Assembly (NCBI GenBank): GCA_913056505.1
Contig: CAJXLZ010000072.1
Span: forward strand, 1 to 5,640
DNA from: an uncultured Desulfurellaceae bacterium
Lineage (GTDB): Bacteria > Campylobacterota_A > Desulfurellia > Desulfurellales > Hippeaceae
Direction of reading: 5' to 3'
Length of the DNA stretch: 5,640 nucleotides
Shown one piece after another: positions 4,772-5,640 of the stretch. The notes beneath the pieces were generated by a model. The model was not told where the DNA came from. It made no database searches and worked only from the letters and a program-made list of their open reading frames with translations. The translations under genes and the position numbers were made by a program. Position 1 is the stretch's first letter; every line of letters begins with the position of its first letter.

Positions 4772-5640
4772 ATGACTCAAGCTACTCAAAATGAAACTAC
4801 TCAAGATGAAACTACTCAAAATGAAACTACCGTGACTCCTCAGACTCCTCAAGTTCAAATCGTATCTCTTTATAGAGCAACCTTAATTAAAGATAAAAAT
4901 AGAAACCTCTTTATTACAGTGAACGGAACTGAGATAGATATTCCTTCTAAATTTTATGATTACTTTACATTTAATAAAGTTAGAGAATTCAGCTATATTA
5001 AATCAGGAAGATCAAGCCACTCCGATGAATTAGAGCTTTATAAAGAATCACTTAAAACTAAGCTTATACACGATATGAGATCAATGACATTTTATTACAG
5101 GAATTTAGAATATTCAGACTTAACTAAGGCAGAGCAATATGTTGCTAAGATGAGTAGCACCCTTGGAGCAGGAACTGCTTATTCTACGGATTTTTTTGTA
5201 GAAAGAGTTGCAACAACTTCAAAAGAAGTTCCTGAAATTAAAGCAAAATCAAAAAGGGATTATGAAAATCAACTTCGTGCAGCAAAGGCTCGTGGTGGAA
5301 AAGCTCCTAGAAAGTTATCACAAGAACAAAAAGATGCTATCGGAGCTTTTCACAAAGGTCGACCAAAACCTATTAGTCCAGGCAGAACGAAAGGGTCTTT
5401 GAATTCAAAACCAAGAAAGACAAAAAAGCTTTCACATAGAATAGTTGTTATAGACTTAATAGGGAATGTTCTAGCAAGACACCTGAGAGGAACTATTTAT
5501 GAAACTCTCGCTGAGTTGAAGATTTCAAGAACAAAATGGGAAACTTTCAAAAGATCTCAAAAAGAATTCGGAATAAGAGATATCCCTATGTATAGTGATG
5601 TAGTAACTTGGATAAATTTTAATATCATAAGCAAGCATCT
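4772..5640 (+). CDS. Putative DNA-binding protein with homing-endonuclease-like tail, partial
   Basis: The frame is open to the right edge, giving at least 289 residues. I chose the ATG at 4772 because TAGGA lies seven bases upstream. An in-frame ATG at 4754 has no such signal and would place that sequence inside the gene. Residues 5-19 are three low-complexity pentads (TQNET, TQDET, TQNET). Residues 29-155 form a mixed strand and helix domain that I do not recognise. Residues 158-219 are very basic; within them KLSQEQKDAIGAFHKGRPKP (181-200) resembles the NUMOD3 motif of phage nucleases, and KGRP plus GRTKGS resemble AT-hook-like elements. Residues 223-262, with a short strand pair (IVVIDLIGNVLA) and then ETLAELKISRTKWETF, resemble the helix-turn-helix at the end of I-TevI-like proteins. 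No GIY-YIG or HNH motif is visible. A phage regulator or replication protein is an alternative. AGA is the main Arg codon. Confidence 0.7.
   Translation, partial: MTQATQNETTQDETTQNETTVTPQTPQVQIVSLYRATLIKDKNRNLFITVNGTEIDIPSKFYDYFTFNKVREFSYIKSGRSSHSDELELYKESLKTKLIHDMRSMTFYYRNLEYSDLTKAEQYVAKMSSTLGAGTAYSTDFFVERVATTSKEVPEIKAKSKRDYENQLRAAKARGGKAPRKLSQEQKDAIGAFHKGRPKPISPGRTKGSLNSKPRKTKKLSHRIVVIDLIGNVLARHLRGTIYETLAELKISRTKWETFKRSQKEFGIRDIPMYSDVVTWINFNIISKH
4784..4828 (+). repeat. Three 15-bp coding repeats
   Basis: Three units of ACTCAAAATGAAACT, the second with G for A in the third codon, encode TQNET, TQDET and TQNET at residues 5-19. They probably form a disordered N-terminal tail that can change length by slippage. 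Confidence 0.9.

Noticed and set aside
5208..5402. Plus-strand ORF of 64 codons
   Set aside because: It is a second frame within the long open gene starting at 4772 and has no features of its own.

Overview
The window joins two stretches of different character. The left part (about 1-2310) looks like Bacteroidota DNA. It encodes a tyrosine recombinase of the Bacteroidota mobile-element type, carries a TACTTTTG promoter box of the Bacteroides TAnnTTTG kind, and holds remnants of a metal-handling cluster. The right part (about 2316-5640) is clearly more AT-rich, has small unrecognised or phage-like genes with a shared leader, and contains a large gene-free region full of short repeats. It resembles a phage, plasmid or other mobile replicon. 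No rRNA, tRNA or CRISPR array is visible.

Layout. Everything from 1 to 3327 that codes is on the minus strand. Reading leftwards from 2281: the integrase (1151-2281), a small lipoprotein (632-1117), a cation diffusion facilitator that has lost its membrane part and keeps only its cytoplasmic C-terminal domain (313-582), a 31-residue stump of a DGC-type putative zinc-binding protein that overlaps it by ATGA (221-316), and a second DGC-type protein that runs off the left edge (1-172). The last three form a metal-homeostasis cluster that has decayed or been cut by an insertion.

Right of the integrase promoter are a 19-codon ORF that may be a cut-off gene start (2316-2375), a phage-like 115-residue protein whose tail seems displaced by a frame break (2447-2794, likely original end near 2391), and a 155-residue protein built of six 23-residue repeats (2860-3327). 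All three starts are preceded by AAAGGAT, and two of them by AGTATAATAT as well, which suggests one genome with a common expression signal.

From 3328 to 4771 there is no convincing gene. This divergent intergenic region holds 10-bp repeats, a 14-bp perfect hairpin, 8-bp motifs in opposite orientations, two neighbouring arrays of 11-bp units, a 7-bp array and a 27-bp near-identical pair. It could be an origin, partition or control region, but replication slippage in AT-rich DNA is a real alternative. On its far side, on the plus strand, starts a gene of at least 289 codons (4772 to the right edge). Its basic middle and helix-turn-helix-like end recall the NUMOD3 plus HTH DNA-binding tail of phage homing endonucleases, but no nuclease domain is seen in the visible part.
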